A stretch of DNA of 64,000 nt from an uncultured Eubacterium sp. Its GTDB lineage: Bacteria > Bacillota > Clostridia > Lachnospirales > Lachnospiraceae. Positions 1 through 8,164 of the stretch are shown here, one piece after another. Below the pieces are notes generated by a model, which saw nothing but the letters and a program-made list of their open reading frames with translations, did not search any database and was not told the origin of the DNA. The stretch is from positions 62,001-126,000 of the forward strand of contig CAJUIL010000004.1 in assembly GCA_910586225.1 (NCBI GenBank), read 5' to 3'. Position 1 is the first letter of the stretch, and every line of letters starts with the position of its first letter. A program made the position numbers and the translations under genes.

Positions 1-248
1 CGATCTTGATGGATGTCCAGATGCCGGTCATGAATGGATATGATGCGACTAGGCAGATCCGAAGCTCCGCCAGACCGGATGCGGCGCGGATCCCGATCAT
101 TGCGATGACCGCGAACGCGTTTGCGGAGGATGTAAAAGAGGCGTTAGAGGCGGGTATGGATGCACACGTGGCAAAGCCGATCGACCCGCAGCAGCTTTGT
201 GCGACGCTTTCAGATTTCCTGGAGACTCAGGACCAGGCAGCAGGATGA
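1..248 (+). CDS. C-terminal receiver domain of a (hybrid) sensor kinase, 5' end outside window
   Basis: Partial gene: the reading frame is open from the first base and ends at TGA 246-248. The visible part is the second half of a CheY-like receiver. The phosphoacceptor Asp lies in LMDVQMPVMNGYDATR, the switch Thr in IIAMTAN, and the conserved Lys in HVAKPID. The wording (MDVQMPVMNGYDATRQIR) is typical of receivers at the C-terminus of hybrid histidine kinases rather than OmpR-type regulators, and no output domain follows before the stop. The next gene starts about 30 bp later in the same direction but belongs to tetrapyrrole metabolism, so a functional link is not implied. A stand-alone receiver cannot be excluded because the N-terminus is missing. 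Confidence 0.85.
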   Translation, partial: ILMDVQMPVMNGYDATRQIRSSARPDAARIPIIAMTANAFAEDVKEALEAGMDAHVAKPIDPQQLCATLSDFLETQDQAAG

Positions 249-281
249 TGCCAGGCAGGTTCACACAGAAAGGAGCAGATG

Positions 282-1322
282 ATGTTTCAGTACGGAGGAA
301 ATGTTTTTTTTCAAAATACCTGTATTGATTTTTCAGCAAATATTAATTTTCTGGGCATTCCGGACACTGTGATGCAGGCGGCGCGCAGCGGGCTTATGGC
401 GGCGGCGCAAAAGCCGGCGCAGGAAAGCGGCACGCTGCAGGAGCATATTGCTGCATGGGAGGGCGTGGAGCCGGAGCATATTTTTTATGGCAGCGGTTCT
501 TCGGAGATAGTAAGAAGCCTGCTTACTGTGCTGCAGCCAAAGAAGGCGCTGATTCCGGCGCCGGGATTTGAAGAATATATGCGTTCGCTTTCTATGGCGA
601 AGTGTGAGATAGAGTATTATTATACAAAGGAAGAGGATGGGTTCCGTATTCCGTTGGATGATTTTCTGACGCGTATTACACCGGATACGAAGCTTGTATT
701 TCTATGTAATCCAAACAATCCGACGGCAGTACTATATGACCATACAGCTTGTGGGCGGGTGCTGGAACGTTGTGCGCAGACAGATTCGATCTTGGTATTG
801 GATGAGTGCAGTCTGGATTTTGCGGAAGACGCACAGACTTTGTCCATGCACGCGAAGGATGCGGATAAGCATTTGTTTATCGTTAAGGATTTTACAAAAA
901 TGTTTGCGATGCCGGGTATCCGGCTTGGCTATGCGCTTTGTACAGATACCGAGCTGATCGAAAAGCTTCAGGGAACGGTGCAGCCATGGAGCGTGTCAGC
1001 GGTTGCTCAAAAAGCCGGGATTGCTTGTACAAAGGAACGTGGGTTTGTACAACAAACGGTGGAAGAGACGGCGCGGGAGCGAACGTGGCTGCTGCAGGAG
1101 CTTGCACGTATCGGCATTGCGAAAGCAAGGGGCGAAGCGAATCTGATTTTCTTTAAGAGTCGTCCGGGGCTTCATGCGTTTGGGATGATGCATGGGATCA
1201 TGCTGCGCGACTGCAGCAATCTGGAAGGGATGCCGCAGGGATATTACCGGGTCAGCGTCCGCAGCCGGGAAGAAAATCAAAAGCTGACCGAGGTGCTGGA
1301 ACAATGGCAGAACCAGGAATAA
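282..1322 (+). CDS. cobD: CobD-like threonine-phosphate decarboxylase / HisC-type aminotransferase
   Basis: PLP-dependent fold-type I enzyme of 346 residues. The N-terminus has the CobD signature (YGGN, then DFSANINFLG at about 17-26, where CobD usually reads HGGN and DFSANINPLG). NPNNPTA is at 143-149, DEC at 174-176, and the Schiff-base Lys206 in DFTKMFAMPGIRLGY. CobD makes (R)-1-amino-2-propanol phosphate for the lower loop of cobalamin. The close homologue HisC makes histidinol phosphate, and the family cannot be settled by eye. The position directly upstream of hemA-sirC-hemC favours a corrinoid role. ATG 282 is preferred over the adjacent ATG 279 because AAAGGAG (269-275) is then six bases away. 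The NPTG glycine is replaced by Ala. Confidence 0.72.
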   Translation: MFQYGGNVFFQNTCIDFSANINFLGIPDTVMQAARSGLMAAAQKPAQESGTLQEHIAAWEGVEPEHIFYGSGSSEIVRSLLTVLQPKKALIPAPGFEEYMRSLSMAKCEIEYYYTKEEDGFRIPLDDFLTRITPDTKLVFLCNPNNPTAVLYDHTACGRVLERCAQTDSILVLDECSLDFAEDAQTLSMHAKDADKHLFIVKDFTKMFAMPGIRLGYALCTDTELIEKLQGTVQPWSVSAVAQKAGIACTKERGFVQQTVEETARERTWLLQELARIGIAKARGEANLIFFKSRPGLHAFGMMHGIMLRDCSNLEGMPQGYYRVSVRSREENQKLTEVLEQWQNQE

Positions 1323-1342
1323 ACAGGAGTGTGCGAGGGATC

Positions 1343-2572
1343 ATGCATATTCAAATGATAGGGATTGACCACAATACGGCGGAGGTAAAAATACGGGAGC
1401 AGTTTTCGCTCACGGCAACACAGGCGGCGCGCGCGATGCAGAGGATCTGCAGCCAGCCAGGTGTTTGCGGGTGCGTTCTGCTGTCGACCTGCAACCGTAT
1501 GGAGCTGTATGTGAGTACGCAGGAAAACGGCGTTTGTCTGTTTGCATTGTTGGAACAGGCAGGGCCGTTTTCTGTTCCAGTATCGGAATTTAAGCAGTAT
1601 TTTACAATACGCAGCTTTGAGGAAACCGTCCAGCATTTGTTTTATTTAACGGCGGGGCTGTGTTCTAGGATTTTTGGAGAGGACCAGATTTTAGCGCAAG
1701 TAAAGGATGCGGTACAGCGGGCGCGGGAGCTTGGCTGTACGGATGCGCTGCTGGAAGTGCTGTTTCGCCATGCAGTAACAGCCGGTAAGGAAGTCAGAGC
1801 CAGGGGAATGCTGGCGCATACCGACGCTTCCACGGTGCATTGTGCACTTGCAGCTGTCAGACAGAAAGGGTTTTTACCAGAGGGCAAACAGTGTCTGGTG
1901 ATCGGCAACGGACAGATGGGCAGGCTTGCAGCTGAAGCGCTGCGGGATTTGGGAGCTTTTGTTACAGTAACGGTGCGCCAGTACCGCAGCGGGATGGTTG
2001 AAATTCCAAAGGGATGCCAAAGGATCCACTATGGAGAGCGTTATGAGAAGATTCCATCCTGCGACCTCGTTCTATCCGCGACGGTCAGCCCAAATCTGAC
2101 GATCCGATACAAAGCGCTTAACGAGACAAGAGGGGATCTGTGCAGGGAGCAGATCTTTATCGATCTGGCTGTACCGCGCGATATGGAAGAAACAATCGCA
2201 CAGCTGGAAGGTGTGACGCTTTACGATATCGATGATTTCCAGAGCGGCGCGCCTGATACGGAGCTTGCGGCGCATCGGGAGGCGGTTGGGGATATCCTGA
2301 TGGGTAAGGCTGCGGAATTTAAAGAGTGGTATGAATGCCGGGACCTGATACCGCGGATGCAGCAGATCGGGAGACAGGCCGCCGAGGAGATCTGCTGGCG
2401 TATGGGGCGTGCGACCGGGCAGCTTTCAAAGGAGCAGCAGGAGATGTTTCATGCGGTGCTGTTGGAATGCGGACATAAGGTTGTTGACAAGCTGCTGTAT
2501 ACGCTGCGGGACGGGCTTTCTGGCGAAGAGCTGCTGCGCTGTCTGGATGTGCTGGAGCGTATCAGATATTAA
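1343..2572 (+). CDS. hemA: Glutamyl-tRNA reductase
   Basis: Reduces glutamyl-tRNA(Glu) to glutamate-1-semialdehyde, the first committed step of C5 tetrapyrrole synthesis. The protein is 409 residues, normal for the family. The catalytic Cys50 lies in LLSTCNRMELYV, exactly at the position known for other GluTRs. HNTAEVKIRE at 10-19, the GEDQILAQVKDA motif and the NADPH-binding VIGNGQMGRLAAEAL are all present. The frame is open to ATG 1304 inside cobD, but ATG 1343 fits the family N-terminus (MHIQMIGIDHNTAEV) and has a GAGGGA ribosome site. It starts 20 bp after cobD and is followed after 13 bp by sirC, so the three genes look co-transcribed. HemL, which uses its product, is encoded at 34376-35680. 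Confidence 0.96.
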   Translation: MHIQMIGIDHNTAEVKIREQFSLTATQAARAMQRICSQPGVCGCVLLSTCNRMELYVSTQENGVCLFALLEQAGPFSVPVSEFKQYFTIRSFEETVQHLFYLTAGLCSRIFGEDQILAQVKDAVQRARELGCTDALLEVLFRHAVTAGKEVRARGMLAHTDASTVHCALAAVRQKGFLPEGKQCLVIGNGQMGRLAAEALRDLGAFVTVTVRQYRSGMVEIPKGCQRIHYGERYEKIPSCDLVLSATVSPNLTIRYKALNETRGDLCREQIFIDLAVPRDMEETIAQLEGVTLYDIDDFQSGAPDTELAAHREAVGDILMGKAAEFKEWYECRDLIPRMQQIGRQAAEEICWRMGRATGQLSKEQQEMFHAVLLECGHKVVDKLLYTLRDGLSGEELLRCLDVLERIRY

Positions 2573-2585
2573 GGAGGTATTTGTA

Positions 2586-3053
2586 ATGACGGCTTATTTT
2601 CCGTTGTTTCTGGATTTAAGGGAAAAAAGATTTTTAATGTTTGGTGCCGGACAGGTTGCGGCACGCCGGATGGAAGGGCTGCTGCGATACGGAGCCGTCG
2701 TAACGGCGGTAGCGCCGTGTATTTCGCGGGAGGTTCAGGGACTTTGCATACGCTATCCAAAGCAGCTTGCGATTGAGCAGAGGGCTTACCGACGCAGCGA
2801 GATACAAGATGGATCTGCGGATTTTGTGCTGGCCGCGACAGACGATAAAGAGGTCAACGCGCTGATCTTTCGGGAATGCCGCCATAAGGGGATCCCGGTC
2901 AACAATGCTTCGGACCGCGGCCAGTGTGACTTTTATTTTCCAGCGCTTGTAGAAAGGGACAATCTGGTGATCGGCGTGACTAGTACCGACGGCAGCCACC
3001 GTACGGTTGCGCAGTTTTGTGACAGGCTGCGGCAGGAAGCAAGCGATGTGTAA
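2586..3053 (+). CDS. Precorrin-2 dehydrogenase domain protein (siroheme synthase N-terminal type)
   Basis: 155-residue protein matching the NAD-dependent N-terminal half of CysG/Met8p. It oxidises precorrin-2 to sirohydrochlorin, and in Met8p-type enzymes the same site can also insert iron. The Rossmann glycine pattern GAGQVAARRMEG is at about 19-30. LAATDDKEVN and VNNASDRGQCDFYFPALVERD match the family core. The SAM methyltransferase half of CysG is absent; that activity is supplied by the CobA part of the fusion at 31738-33312. Start ATG 2586 has a strong AAGGAGG (2571-2577). It is only 155 residues against about 200-220 for full SirC/Met8p, so the C-terminal helical domain is shortened and chelatase ability is uncertain. 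Symbol left empty because naming varies (sirC, ylnF, hemX-like). Confidence 0.88.
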   Translation: MTAYFPLFLDLREKRFLMFGAGQVAARRMEGLLRYGAVVTAVAPCISREVQGLCIRYPKQLAIEQRAYRRSEIQDGSADFVLAATDDKEVNALIFRECRHKGIPVNNASDRGQCDFYFPALVERDNLVIGVTSTDGSHRTVAQFCDRLRQEASDV

Positions 3054-3080
3054 CTACAAAAAGAATGGGAGGATAGTTTT

Positions 3081-3965
3081 ATGGGAGGCGTGATACGGAT
3101 CGGGACAAGAGAGAGCTTGTTGGCAGTTGCTCAGGCACAGATGTTAAAGCTTTACATAGAAAAGAACCATCCCAAATATCAGGCCGTGCTTGTAAAAATG
3201 AAAACGACCGGCGACCGGATCTTAGACAGGAGCTTGGAAGCGATCGGCGGAAAAGGGCTCTTTGTCAAGGAGCTGGACGCCTCGTTATTGGAAGGACGTA
3301 CGGATCTGTCGGTACATTCCTTGAAAGACCTGCCGATGGAGGTGTCCCCGAAGCTTCCGGTCTTTGGGTATTCAAAACGAGAGGATCCGCAGGATGCGCT
3401 TGTGCTGCCGTATGGCTGTAAACAGCTGGATCTTGGCAGGCCCTTTGGAACTTCCAGCCCAAGGCGCCGCATACAGCTGGAGCAGATGTATCCGGGCTGT
3501 CAGGTACAGCCTGTGCGCGGCAATGTGCTGACCCGCCTTAAGAAGCTTGACCAAGGCGATTATGGGGCGCTTGTCCTTGCGGCCGCGGGGTTAAAGCGGC
3601 TTGGGCTTGCCGGACGTATCAGCAGCTTGCTTCCGGTTTCACAGATGGTGCCTGCTGCTGGACAGGGGATCCTGGCGGTGCAGGGTAGAAGGGATTTTGA
3701 CCAGAGCCTTCTTGAAGGTTTTTTTGATGAGGATGCCCAGTGGCAGGCGCTTGCGGAACGCAGCTTTGTCCGCGCGCTTGGCGGCGGGTGTGCGTCGCCG
3801 ACAGCGGCATATGCCAGGCTGGAGCAGGGAGAACTGATGCTGACAGGTCTTGCCGCGCTGGAGGGCGGCAGCGGAGTACGAAGGATGACGCTGTCAGGGC
3901 CAAAGCATGAGGCGGAGCAGCTTGGACTGCGTTTGGCCAAAGCATTAAAGCAGTCCAAGCATTAA
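3081..3965 (+). CDS. hemC: Porphobilinogen deaminase (hydroxymethylbilane synthase)
   Basis: Polymerises four porphobilinogens to hydroxymethylbilane. It has 294 residues, a little shorter than E. coli HemC. Recognisable blocks are RIGTRESLLAVAQAQ at 6-20, catalytic Asp83 in VHSLKDLP, GTSSPRRR at 123-130, RGNVLTRL at 146-153, and the dipyrromethane-cofactor Cys237 in ALGGGCASP. The start follows GGGAGGAT by a normal distance and lies 27 bp after the precorrin-2 dehydrogenase gene. The gene ends at TAA 3963-3965, two bases before the stop of the opposing gene, so no separate terminator fits between them. The next enzyme, uroporphyrinogen-III synthase, is the C-terminal half of the fusion at 31738. 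Confidence 0.97.
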   Translation: MGGVIRIGTRESLLAVAQAQMLKLYIEKNHPKYQAVLVKMKTTGDRILDRSLEAIGGKGLFVKELDASLLEGRTDLSVHSLKDLPMEVSPKLPVFGYSKREDPQDALVLPYGCKQLDLGRPFGTSSPRRRIQLEQMYPGCQVQPVRGNVLTRLKKLDQGDYGALVLAAAGLKRLGLAGRISSLLPVSQMVPAAGQGILAVQGRRDFDQSLLEGFFDEDAQWQALAERSFVRALGGGCASPTAAYARLEQGELMLTGLAALEGGSGVRRMTLSGPKHEAEQLGLRLAKALKQSKH

Positions 3966-3967
3966 AT

Positions 3968-5008
3968 TCAGCGTGCTAAGTCGATCTGCTGCATGGTTCC
4001 GGCCTGCCCGTCCTCGTATAGAAACATTCCGGTCTGTCTGACAACGGCGTTTGTTTGATTGTCGTTTTTAGAGTTCAGCGAAAATTCTGTATTGACATTT
4101 CCCAGATAAATAGCTCCGACGCCAGCCGCGCCAAGTCCGCGCAGTACGTCGTTTCCGTTTTCATCTTTTTGCCAGATGAGCAGCTTGTCAAAAATCTCGT
4201 CGGCTTCATCAATCCATCCGTTTCCATCCTGATCGTACTTCGCCAGATCGGCGAATCCGTTGCCGCTCGTTGTGCCGAACAGCTCGGAGCCATCGTTGAT
4301 CACGCCGTCGCCGTTTTTATCAAGCGCTAAAAATCCGCTACCGGCGTTTAAACGGGAAATCTGTTCCTGATGGCCGTCCGCATCAAGGTCAAAATAAAAT
4401 TTCTGGTCGGATACCGAGGCGGTTTCCGCATTCAGGTTAATGACGAGCGGATCGGTCAGCTGTATGGTTCCCATTCCGATAATAGCGCTTGTTTGTTCAT
4501 AAAAGGAGCGGGACATCGATACTTCAACATTGAAAGAGATTTCTTTGCCTGAAGCGGTGATGACCTTGCCTTCGGTAGAAAAATCTGTCTTTTCTTCTTC
4601 AAAATAGCTCTTTTGCGCAAATGAGATAAACTGTCCGCTGGTACGGCTGCCAAACAAGGCGGAAAGCGGATCGAGTGCGCGATTGCCCGTTCCCCACAGC
4701 AGCTGGTGCAGGATATATCCGATCGACTGGCTGCGTATGGTGTGCAGGATCTGCAGATCGCGGCCGTTTCCAAATCTGGAGGAAAACACGCCGCGGCTCT
4801 GTGAAAAGCGCGCCATAAGATCGTCCTGAGAATCTGTCAGGTTCTGCTGATCGTGTTTGTTGTCTGGGTCTTTGTCTACCTTTTGGTTCATGGAAGATGA
4901 AGCTGTCCGTGAAAGCTGCCCGATGAACCTTGTACTGCCGCCCGCAAACGCTGAGGAGCGGAAGCTTCTTTGAGACTGCATTTTTACAGCACTGGATGAA
5001 ATGATCAT
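3968..5008 (-). CDS. EF-hand / calcium-loop protein of unknown function
   Basis: 346-residue protein without a signal peptide or membrane segment. The N-terminal third is Ser/Arg/Gln-rich and low in structure signals. The C-terminal half has three acidic loops: FDLDADGHQEQ, then LDKNGDGVINDGSELFG and YDQDGNGWIDEADEIF. The last two follow the D-x-[DN]-x-[DN]-G-x-I-x-x-x-[SD]-E pattern of EF-hands and dockerins. The segment resembles conserved C-terminal blocks seen in large calcium-binding bacterial proteins. ATG at 5006-5008 is chosen over an upstream in-frame start because GGGGAGG lies nine bases before it. It converges on hemC with a two-base gap. Role unknown; calcium binding is inferred from motif only. 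Confidence 0.7.
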   Translation of the reverse strand: MIISSSAVKMQSQRSFRSSAFAGGSTRFIGQLSRTASSSMNQKVDKDPDNKHDQQNLTDSQDDLMARFSQSRGVFSSRFGNGRDLQILHTIRSQSIGYILHQLLWGTGNRALDPLSALFGSRTSGQFISFAQKSYFEEEKTDFSTEGKVITASGKEISFNVEVSMSRSFYEQTSAIIGMGTIQLTDPLVINLNAETASVSDQKFYFDLDADGHQEQISRLNAGSGFLALDKNGDGVINDGSELFGTTSGNGFADLAKYDQDGNGWIDEADEIFDKLLIWQKDENGNDVLRGLGAAGVGAIYLGNVNTEFSLNSKNDNQTNAVVRQTGMFLYEDGQAGTMQQIDLAR

Positions 5009-5188
5009 AAATAAGTACCTCCCCGTTGGTAAGTAAAACCGTCCGTGGCCTAAGTATCGATTACAATCCTTGTATAAAAAAGTTATCGGAAAATGTTGGG
5101 AAATAATTAACCAAAGCCGGGAGAAATGGGGCGTCCATTCATTACAAGCATCAGATAGCTGACAGTGCATTTCGTCCGAAAGAAGGTC

Positions 5189-5217
5189 TTGACAAATCTT
5201 TCCATAAGTACTATTAT
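5189..5217 (+). promoter_or_regulatory. Sigma-A promoter of the fab operon
   Basis: TTGACA (5189-5194) and TATTAT (5212-5217) are separated by exactly 17 bp, an almost consensus vegetative promoter. Initiation is expected near 5224, giving a leader of about 85 nt before acpP. The FabT-type boxes begin three bases after the -10 element, so bound repressor would cover the start site. Confidence 0.85.
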
Positions 5218-5219
5218 GC

Positions 5220-5255
5220 TTTGAGATCCAAAATATTTGAATCTCAAATATTTTG
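5220..5255 (+). promoter_or_regulatory. Two adjacent FabT-type operator boxes at the fab promoter
   Basis: The core box TTTGAATCTCAAA (5236-5248) fits the streptococcal FabT pattern TTTGA-N3-TCAAA. It sits inside a perfect 27-bp inverted repeat: arms 5229-5240 and 5244-5255, 12 bp each, around a 3-bp spacer. A second, imperfect box TTTGAGATCCAAA (5220-5232) starts 16 bp upstream, one mismatch from the pattern. Both overlap the expected transcription start. The MarR-family gene at the operon's 3' end (12782-13237) is the obvious candidate regulator. The operator assignment is inferred from pattern and position. Confidence 0.78.
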
Positions 5256-5307
5256 TAAAGCAAATAAATAGTGATGTTAAAAAAGTAGGATAAGGGAGAA
5301 TCAGACA

Positions 5308-5538
5308 ATGTTAGAAAAAATCGCAGAAATTGTAAAAGAGCAGTTAAATACAGATGTGGATATTACCGAAGCGACTTCTTTTAAGGACGACCTTGGTGCG
5401 GATTCTTTGGATATTTTTGAGCTTGTGATGGCTTTGGAAGAAGAATTTGGCGTGGAAATCCCGTCGGAGGATCTGGAAAATGTCAATACGGTCGGAGATG
5501 TGATCAACTATTTAAAAGAGCATGATGCAGCAGAATAA
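5308..5538 (+). CDS. acpP: Acyl carrier protein
   Basis: Carries growing acyl chains on a 4'-phosphopantetheine arm during fatty-acid elongation. The protein has 76 residues, very acidic, with the attachment Ser33 in GADSLDIFELVMALEEEFGVEIP, a textbook ACP helix II. It is the first gene of the operon, behind the promoter at 5189-5217 and the tandem FabT boxes, and precedes fabK by 12 bp. AGGATAAGGGAG provides the ribosome site. Being first, acpP should be the most abundant message, in line with the high cellular demand for ACP. In streptococci acyl-ACP is the co-repressor of FabT, so carrier and repressor genes lie at opposite ends of one transcript. Confidence 0.97.
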   Translation: MLEKIAEIVKEQLNTDVDITEATSFKDDLGADSLDIFELVMALEEEFGVEIPSEDLENVNTVGDVINYLKEHDAAE

Positions 5539-5550
5539 GGCGGAAGAAAA

Positions 5551-6477
5551 ATGAAAACCAGAATTACAGAACTTTTGGGTATCCGTTACCCGATCGTACA
5601 GGGAGGTATGGCATGGGTAGCGGAATATCATCTGGCTGCCGCTGTATCCAATGCAGGCGGACTCGGCATTATCGGAGCTGCCAGCGCGCCGCCGGAGGTT
5701 GTGCGCACACAGATCCAGGAAGCAAAAAGGCTTACGGATCAGCCGTTTGGTGTGAATGTGATGCTGATGAATCCGAACGCATCCGAGGTAGCACAGGTAA
5801 TCATAGAAGAAGGGGTTCCGGTTGTAACGACGGGCGCGGGAAATCCGGGCAAATTTATACCTGACTGGAAGGAAGCAGGGATCAAGGTCATACCAGTCGT
5901 GGCGAGCGTTGCAATGGCAAAAATGATGGAACGCGCGGGCGCGGATGCGGTTGTGGCGGAAGGTATGGAAGCAGGCGGCCATATTGGCGAGCAGACGACG
6001 ATGGTGCTTGTGCCGCAGGTGGCGGACGCTGTACAGATCCCGGTCATTGCCGCAGGCGGGATCGCGGATGCCAGAGGCTTTGCGGCAGCTTTGATGCTGG
6101 GCGCGGAGGGTGTGCAGATGGGCACCCGGTTTGTGGCGGCAAAAGAATCGATCGTACATGAAAATTTCAAGGAACGGATCATCAAAGCCAAGGATATTGA
6201 CTCTGAGGTAACCGGACGCTCAACCGGACACCCGATCCGTGTTTTGCGCAACCAGATGAGCCGCGCGTATCTGAAAATGGAGCAGGCAGGCGCTTCTTTG
6301 GAAGAGCTGGAGACGCTGACGCTTGGTTCTTTGCGTAAGGCGGTCATGGATGGCGATGTAAAAGGCGGAAGCCTGATGGCCGGCCAGATCGCGGGGCTGA
6401 TCAAGCAGGAAAAAACGTGCGCGCAGATCATGGATGAGATGATCCTCGGAGCAAAGCAGCTGCTTCATATGGATTAA
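5551..6477 (+). CDS. fabK: Enoyl-ACP reductase II (FMN-dependent FabK)
   Basis: Catalyses the last reduction of each elongation round, using FMN and NAD(P)H. The 308-residue TIM-barrel of the nitronate-monooxygenase/FabK superfamily has YPIVQGGMAW at 13-22, the catalytic His144 in EGMEAGGHIGEQTT, and the FMN-phosphate segment IPVIAAGGIAD followed by GAEGVQMGTRF. Placement between acpP and fabD is the standard Firmicute context that separates FabK from nitronate monooxygenases. There is no fabI or fabL in the window, so this may be the main enoyl reductase; FabK-type enzymes are naturally insensitive to triclosan. It is followed by fabD after 16 bp. Confidence 0.94.
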   Translation: MKTRITELLGIRYPIVQGGMAWVAEYHLAAAVSNAGGLGIIGAASAPPEVVRTQIQEAKRLTDQPFGVNVMLMNPNASEVAQVIIEEGVPVVTTGAGNPGKFIPDWKEAGIKVIPVVASVAMAKMMERAGADAVVAEGMEAGGHIGEQTTMVLVPQVADAVQIPVIAAGGIADARGFAAALMLGAEGVQMGTRFVAAKESIVHENFKERIIKAKDIDSEVTGRSTGHPIRVLRNQMSRAYLKMEQAGASLEELETLTLGSLRKAVMDGDVKGGSLMAGQIAGLIKQEKTCAQIMDEMILGAKQLLHMD

Positions 6478-6493
6478 GAAAGGATAGCTTACG

Positions 6494-7408
6494 ATGGGAA
6501 AGACAGTCTATATGTTTCCTGGGCAGGGAGCACAGTATGTAGGAATGGGAAAAGAGTTTTATGAGAACTACAATGTCTGTAAAGCGGTATTTGACTTGGC
6601 TTCCAATGTGACGGGCCTGGATATTGCCGCACTCTGCTTTGAGGAAAATGAAAATATACATATTACAGAATATACGCAGATTGCGATGCTGACAGTAGAA
6701 ACCGCGATCTATCTGGCAATGGAGCAGGCTGGCTTAAAGCCGGACTATGCCGCTGGGCTGAGCCTGGGAGAATACGGCGCGCTTGTCGTATCAAAAGCGC
6801 TTGATCCGGCGGATGCGCTGCGGATCATCAGAAAGCGCGGTATTTTTATGCAGGAGGCCGTTCCGACAGGCGGCGCGATGGCGGCAGTATTAGGACTGGA
6901 CGCAGCAGCGGTGGAAAACGCCTGCGCACAGACGGAAGGCATTGTATCCGTTGCAAATTATAACTGTCCGGGGCAGATTGTCATTACCGGAGAACAGGCG
7001 GCGGTGGAAAAGGCCGGGGAAGCGTGCAGGGCAGCCGGCGCAAAGCGTATCATGCCGCTTAAGGTAAGCGGGCCGTTCCATTCGAAAATGCTCGAAGGGG
7101 CCGGCGAAAGACTTGGAAGAGAGCTGGAGCCTGTGCAGCTGCGCAGCATCGACGTCCCGTATGTAACAAATGTAACGGCCGATCTTGTGACGGATGAGGA
7201 TCAGATCAAGGGGCTGCTTGTCCGCCAGGTATCGTCCTCTGTCCGATGGCAGCAAAGCATCGAACGTCTGCTTGCGGCAGGCGCAGATGAGTTTGTGGAG
7301 ATCGGGCCAGGCCGTACGCTGAGTGGATTTATGAAAAAGATCAGCCGTGATGTGAACGTGTATCATATAGAAAAACCGGAGGATTTGAAAACGTATGTTA
7401 ACCGATAA
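6494..7408 (+). CDS. fabD: Malonyl-CoA:ACP transacylase
   Basis: Loads malonate from malonyl-CoA onto ACP. It has 304 residues, the usual FabD length. MFPGQGAQYVGMG at 7-19 forms the oxyanion/glycine loop. The nucleophile Ser90 lies in GLSLGEYGAL (usual consensus GHSLGE; the His before Ser is Leu here, which occurs in Clostridia). The partner His196 is in SGPFHSKML. The C-terminus EFVEIGPGRTLSGFMKK is family-typical. The end overlaps the fabG start by 14 bp, suggesting translational coupling. Confidence 0.96.
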   Translation: MGKTVYMFPGQGAQYVGMGKEFYENYNVCKAVFDLASNVTGLDIAALCFEENENIHITEYTQIAMLTVETAIYLAMEQAGLKPDYAAGLSLGEYGALVVSKALDPADALRIIRKRGIFMQEAVPTGGAMAAVLGLDAAAVENACAQTEGIVSVANYNCPGQIVITGEQAAVEKAGEACRAAGAKRIMPLKVSGPFHSKMLEGAGERLGRELEPVQLRSIDVPYVTNVTADLVTDEDQIKGLLVRQVSSSVRWQQSIERLLAAGADEFVEIGPGRTLSGFMKKISRDVNVYHIEKPEDLKTYVNR

Positions 7409-8135
7409 GATTGCGCTCGTAACCGGGGCTGGACGCGGTATTGGCCGCGCGGTGGCAAAGATGCTCGCATCGCAGGGCGCTTATGTGTATTTGAATTATC
7501 ATGGCTCTGAGGCTGCAGCGCAGGAGGCAGTTGCCGAGATTTTAAAAAGCGGCGGCAAAGCGGAGGCGGTTCAGTGCGATGTGTCTGATTTTAAAGCCTG
7601 CGGTGAAATGATCCAGATGATCATACAAAAAAGCGGCAGGCTGGATATTCTCGTAAATAATGCAGGGATCACGAGAGACGGGCTGTTGATGAAAATGTCG
7701 GAAGAGGATTATGATAAGGTACTGGACATTAATTTAAAAGGGACATTTCATACGATACGCCATGCCTCCCGGTATTTGTTAAAGCAGCGCAGCGGCAGGA
7801 TCATTAATATTACATCGGTATCCGGTGTATTGGGAAACGCAGGGCAGGCAAATTACAGTGCGTCCAAGGCAGGTGTTATCGGCCTTACAAAGAGCGCGGC
7901 AAGAGAGCTGGCGTCGCGCGGTATCTGCGTCAACGCGGTCGCACCGGGCTATGTAAAGACGGATATGACCGACGCGCTGCCTGATCAGGTGAAAGAGCAA
8001 ATGTTGTCCCAGATCCCGCTTGGGCGTGCGGCCAAGCCAGAGGAGATCGCGGGCGTGGTGCTTTTTTTGGCGTCAGAGCAGTCGGCTTATATGACCGGAC
8101 AGGTGTTGTGCGTGGACGGCGGTATGGCGATGTAG
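7395..8135 (+). CDS. fabG: 3-oxoacyl-ACP reductase
   Basis: NADPH-dependent reduction of 3-ketoacyl-ACP. Classical short-chain dehydrogenase of 246 residues. The cofactor loop TGAGRGIG is at 10-17, NNAG at 88-91, the catalytic Ser in ITSVSG (about 141-143), and the Y154-x3-K158 pair in NYSASKAG. The C-terminal VDGGMAM fits FabG. ATG 7395 lies inside the end of fabD (14-bp overlap), with GGAGG at about 7378-7382 for re-initiation. fabF begins 29 bp downstream with its own GGAGGAAG site. Confidence 0.97.
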   Translation: MLTDKIALVTGAGRGIGRAVAKMLASQGAYVYLNYHGSEAAAQEAVAEILKSGGKAEAVQCDVSDFKACGEMIQMIIQKSGRLDILVNNAGITRDGLLMKMSEEDYDKVLDINLKGTFHTIRHASRYLLKQRSGRIINITSVSGVLGNAGQANYSASKAGVIGLTKSAARELASRGICVNAVAPGYVKTDMTDALPDQVKEQMLSQIPLGRAAKPEEIAGVVLFLASEQSAYMTGQVLCVDGGMAM

Positions 8136-8164
8136 CTGGTAATGGAAAAAACAGGAGGAAGTAA

